Assembly (NCBI GenBank): GCA_947378305.1
Contig: CANCJJ010000005.1
Coordinates: forward strand, 1 to 64,000
Source of the DNA: Phenylobacterium aquaticum
Lineage (GTDB): Bacteria > Pseudomonadota > Alphaproteobacteria > Caulobacterales > Caulobacteraceae
Direction of reading: 5' to 3'
DNA: 64,000 nt
A program made the position numbers and the translations under genes. Below are positions 63,539-64,000 of this stretch, in pieces (the stretch's first letter is position 1; the number at the start of each line of letters is the position of its first letter). Below the pieces are notes generated by a model. The model was not told where the DNA came from. It made no database searches and saw only the letters and a list, made by a program, of their open reading frames with translations.

Positions 63539-63904
63539 CTAGTAGGTTTCTTCGCGGCGCGGTTCGCGCTCACGATCACGGTCGCGACGGGCGAGCACCG
63601 GGGACAGTTCCAGGTCGAGTTCCTCGACGCGGATTGTCAGAAAACGAAGCACATCTTCATTGATCGAAAGCTGACGTTCCATTTCCTTCATCGCGGCCGA
63701 CGGCGCGTCGATGGCGAGGAGGGAATAGTGGCCCTTCCGGTTCTTGTTGATGCGATAGGTCAGATTACGAAGACCCCAATATTCGATCTTGGCGACATTA
63801 CCGCCGAGTTCTTCAAGGGTGGTCTTGATCTGATCGTTCAGGGCTTCAGCCTGTTGCGGCGAGATGTCCTGCCGCGAAATAACAACGTGCTCGTAGAGCG
63901 CCAT
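63539..63904 (-). CDS. rpsF: 30S ribosomal protein S6
   Basis: A 121-residue S6: [88 protein letters not shown]. The start ATG 63904 follows AAAGGA; the frame is open to 63937, but that part is not S6-like. The C-terminus is charged ([13 protein letters not shown]). First gene of the operon. Confidence 0.97.
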   Translation of the reverse strand: MALYEHVVISRQDISPQQAEALNDQIKTTLEELGGNVAKIEYWGLRNLTYRINKNRKGHYSLLAIDAPSAAMKEMERQLSINEDVLRFLTIRVEELDLELSPVLARRDRDREREPRREETY

Positions 63905-63935
63905 GTGTCCTTTTCCCAATATGGAGGGCGGCGTC

Positions 63936-63959
63936 ATCCCTGGCGGGTAAACCAGGGAT
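63936..63959 (-). promoter_or_regulatory. Leader hairpin upstream of rpsF
   Basis: ATCCCTGG / CCAGGGAT, a perfect eight-base-pair stem; on the sense strand the loop reads TTTACCCG. It begins 32 bases before the rpsF start. Leaders of this operon in many bacteria carry a hairpin bound by the S6:S18 pair with a conserved CCG; the loop here contains CCG, so an autoregulatory element is plausible. Confidence 0.45.
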
Positions 63960-64000
63960 TACGATGGATCCGGCGCGAGGCGGACGAGAGGTTCCCGTCC

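Overview
The window is chromosomal DNA of a GC-rich alphaproteobacterium. The run rpsF-rpsR-rplI followed by dnaB-alr-radA-cvpA-purF, the block guaB-MAPEG-rsmB-guaA, three large TonB-dependent receptors and the long acidic tail on ribosomal protein L9 together suggest Caulobacterales (Caulobacter, Phenylobacterium or Brevundimonas relatives). The order is inferred from gene content, not from a database search. I saw no rRNA, tRNA, CRISPR array, transposase or integrase.

Layout. 0-1.8 kb: end of a glycosyltransferase gene and a methyltransferase, probably the edge of a surface-polysaccharide locus. 1.8-6.0 kb: leftward tripartite efflux operon (EmrA-like adaptor, NodT-type outer-membrane channel, EmrB-like DHA2 pump) with a readable promoter. 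6.1-11.2 kb: a small Cys-rich lipoprotein, then a rightward set of serine hydrolase, cyclase-family metal hydrolase, AMP-forming acyl-CoA ligase and thioesterase-like protein. 11.2-15.3 kb: leftward DUF2946-TonB receptor-PepSY operon, probably metal related. 15.4-22.3 kb: S10 peptidase, acyl-CoA ligase, two RNA methyltransferases and a MATE pump. 22.3-33.2 kb: mixed metabolic genes, including a DhlA-type haloalkane dehalogenase with all catalytic residues, a TPR/SPINDLY-type O-GlcNAc transferase, a solitary LanC-like protein and ilvD. 33.3-35.1 kb: regulators (MarR-like, ArsR-rhodanese) around a 439-base AT-rich gene-free stretch, and hspQ. 35.2-41.9 kb: ppx-rlmE and guaB-MAPEG-rsmB-guaA. 41.9-43.3 kb: one strikingly AT-rich FG-GAP lipoprotein gene with its own terminator, set 24 bases after guaA. 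43.4-46.7 kb: PaiB-like and ArsC-like genes, then a ZnuD-type TonB receptor whose promoter holds a Zur-like box. 46.7-52 kb: DUF6249-ECF sigma-small membrane protein, then YfgM-like, bamB and der. 52-60 kb: long leftward operon dnaB-alr-radA-cvpA-purF-transporter-SDR. 60-64 kb: a third TonB receptor and the rpsF-rpsR-rplI operon, both with clear rho-independent terminators.

How the genes work together. Most genes are housekeeping: purine synthesis (purF, guaB, guaA), rRNA modification and ribosome assembly (tlyA, RlmD-like, rlmE, rsmB, der), replication and repair (dnaB, radA), cell wall (alr) and outer-membrane assembly (bamB with a YfgM-like partner). The accessory part consists of nutrient and metal uptake through TonB receptors, drug efflux, and a few genes with unclear substrates. 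The most unusual items are the AT-rich FG-GAP lipoprotein behind guaA, the LanC-like protein whose third metal motif reads CC instead of CH, and the Zur-like box lying exactly in the spacer of the ZnuD-like promoter.
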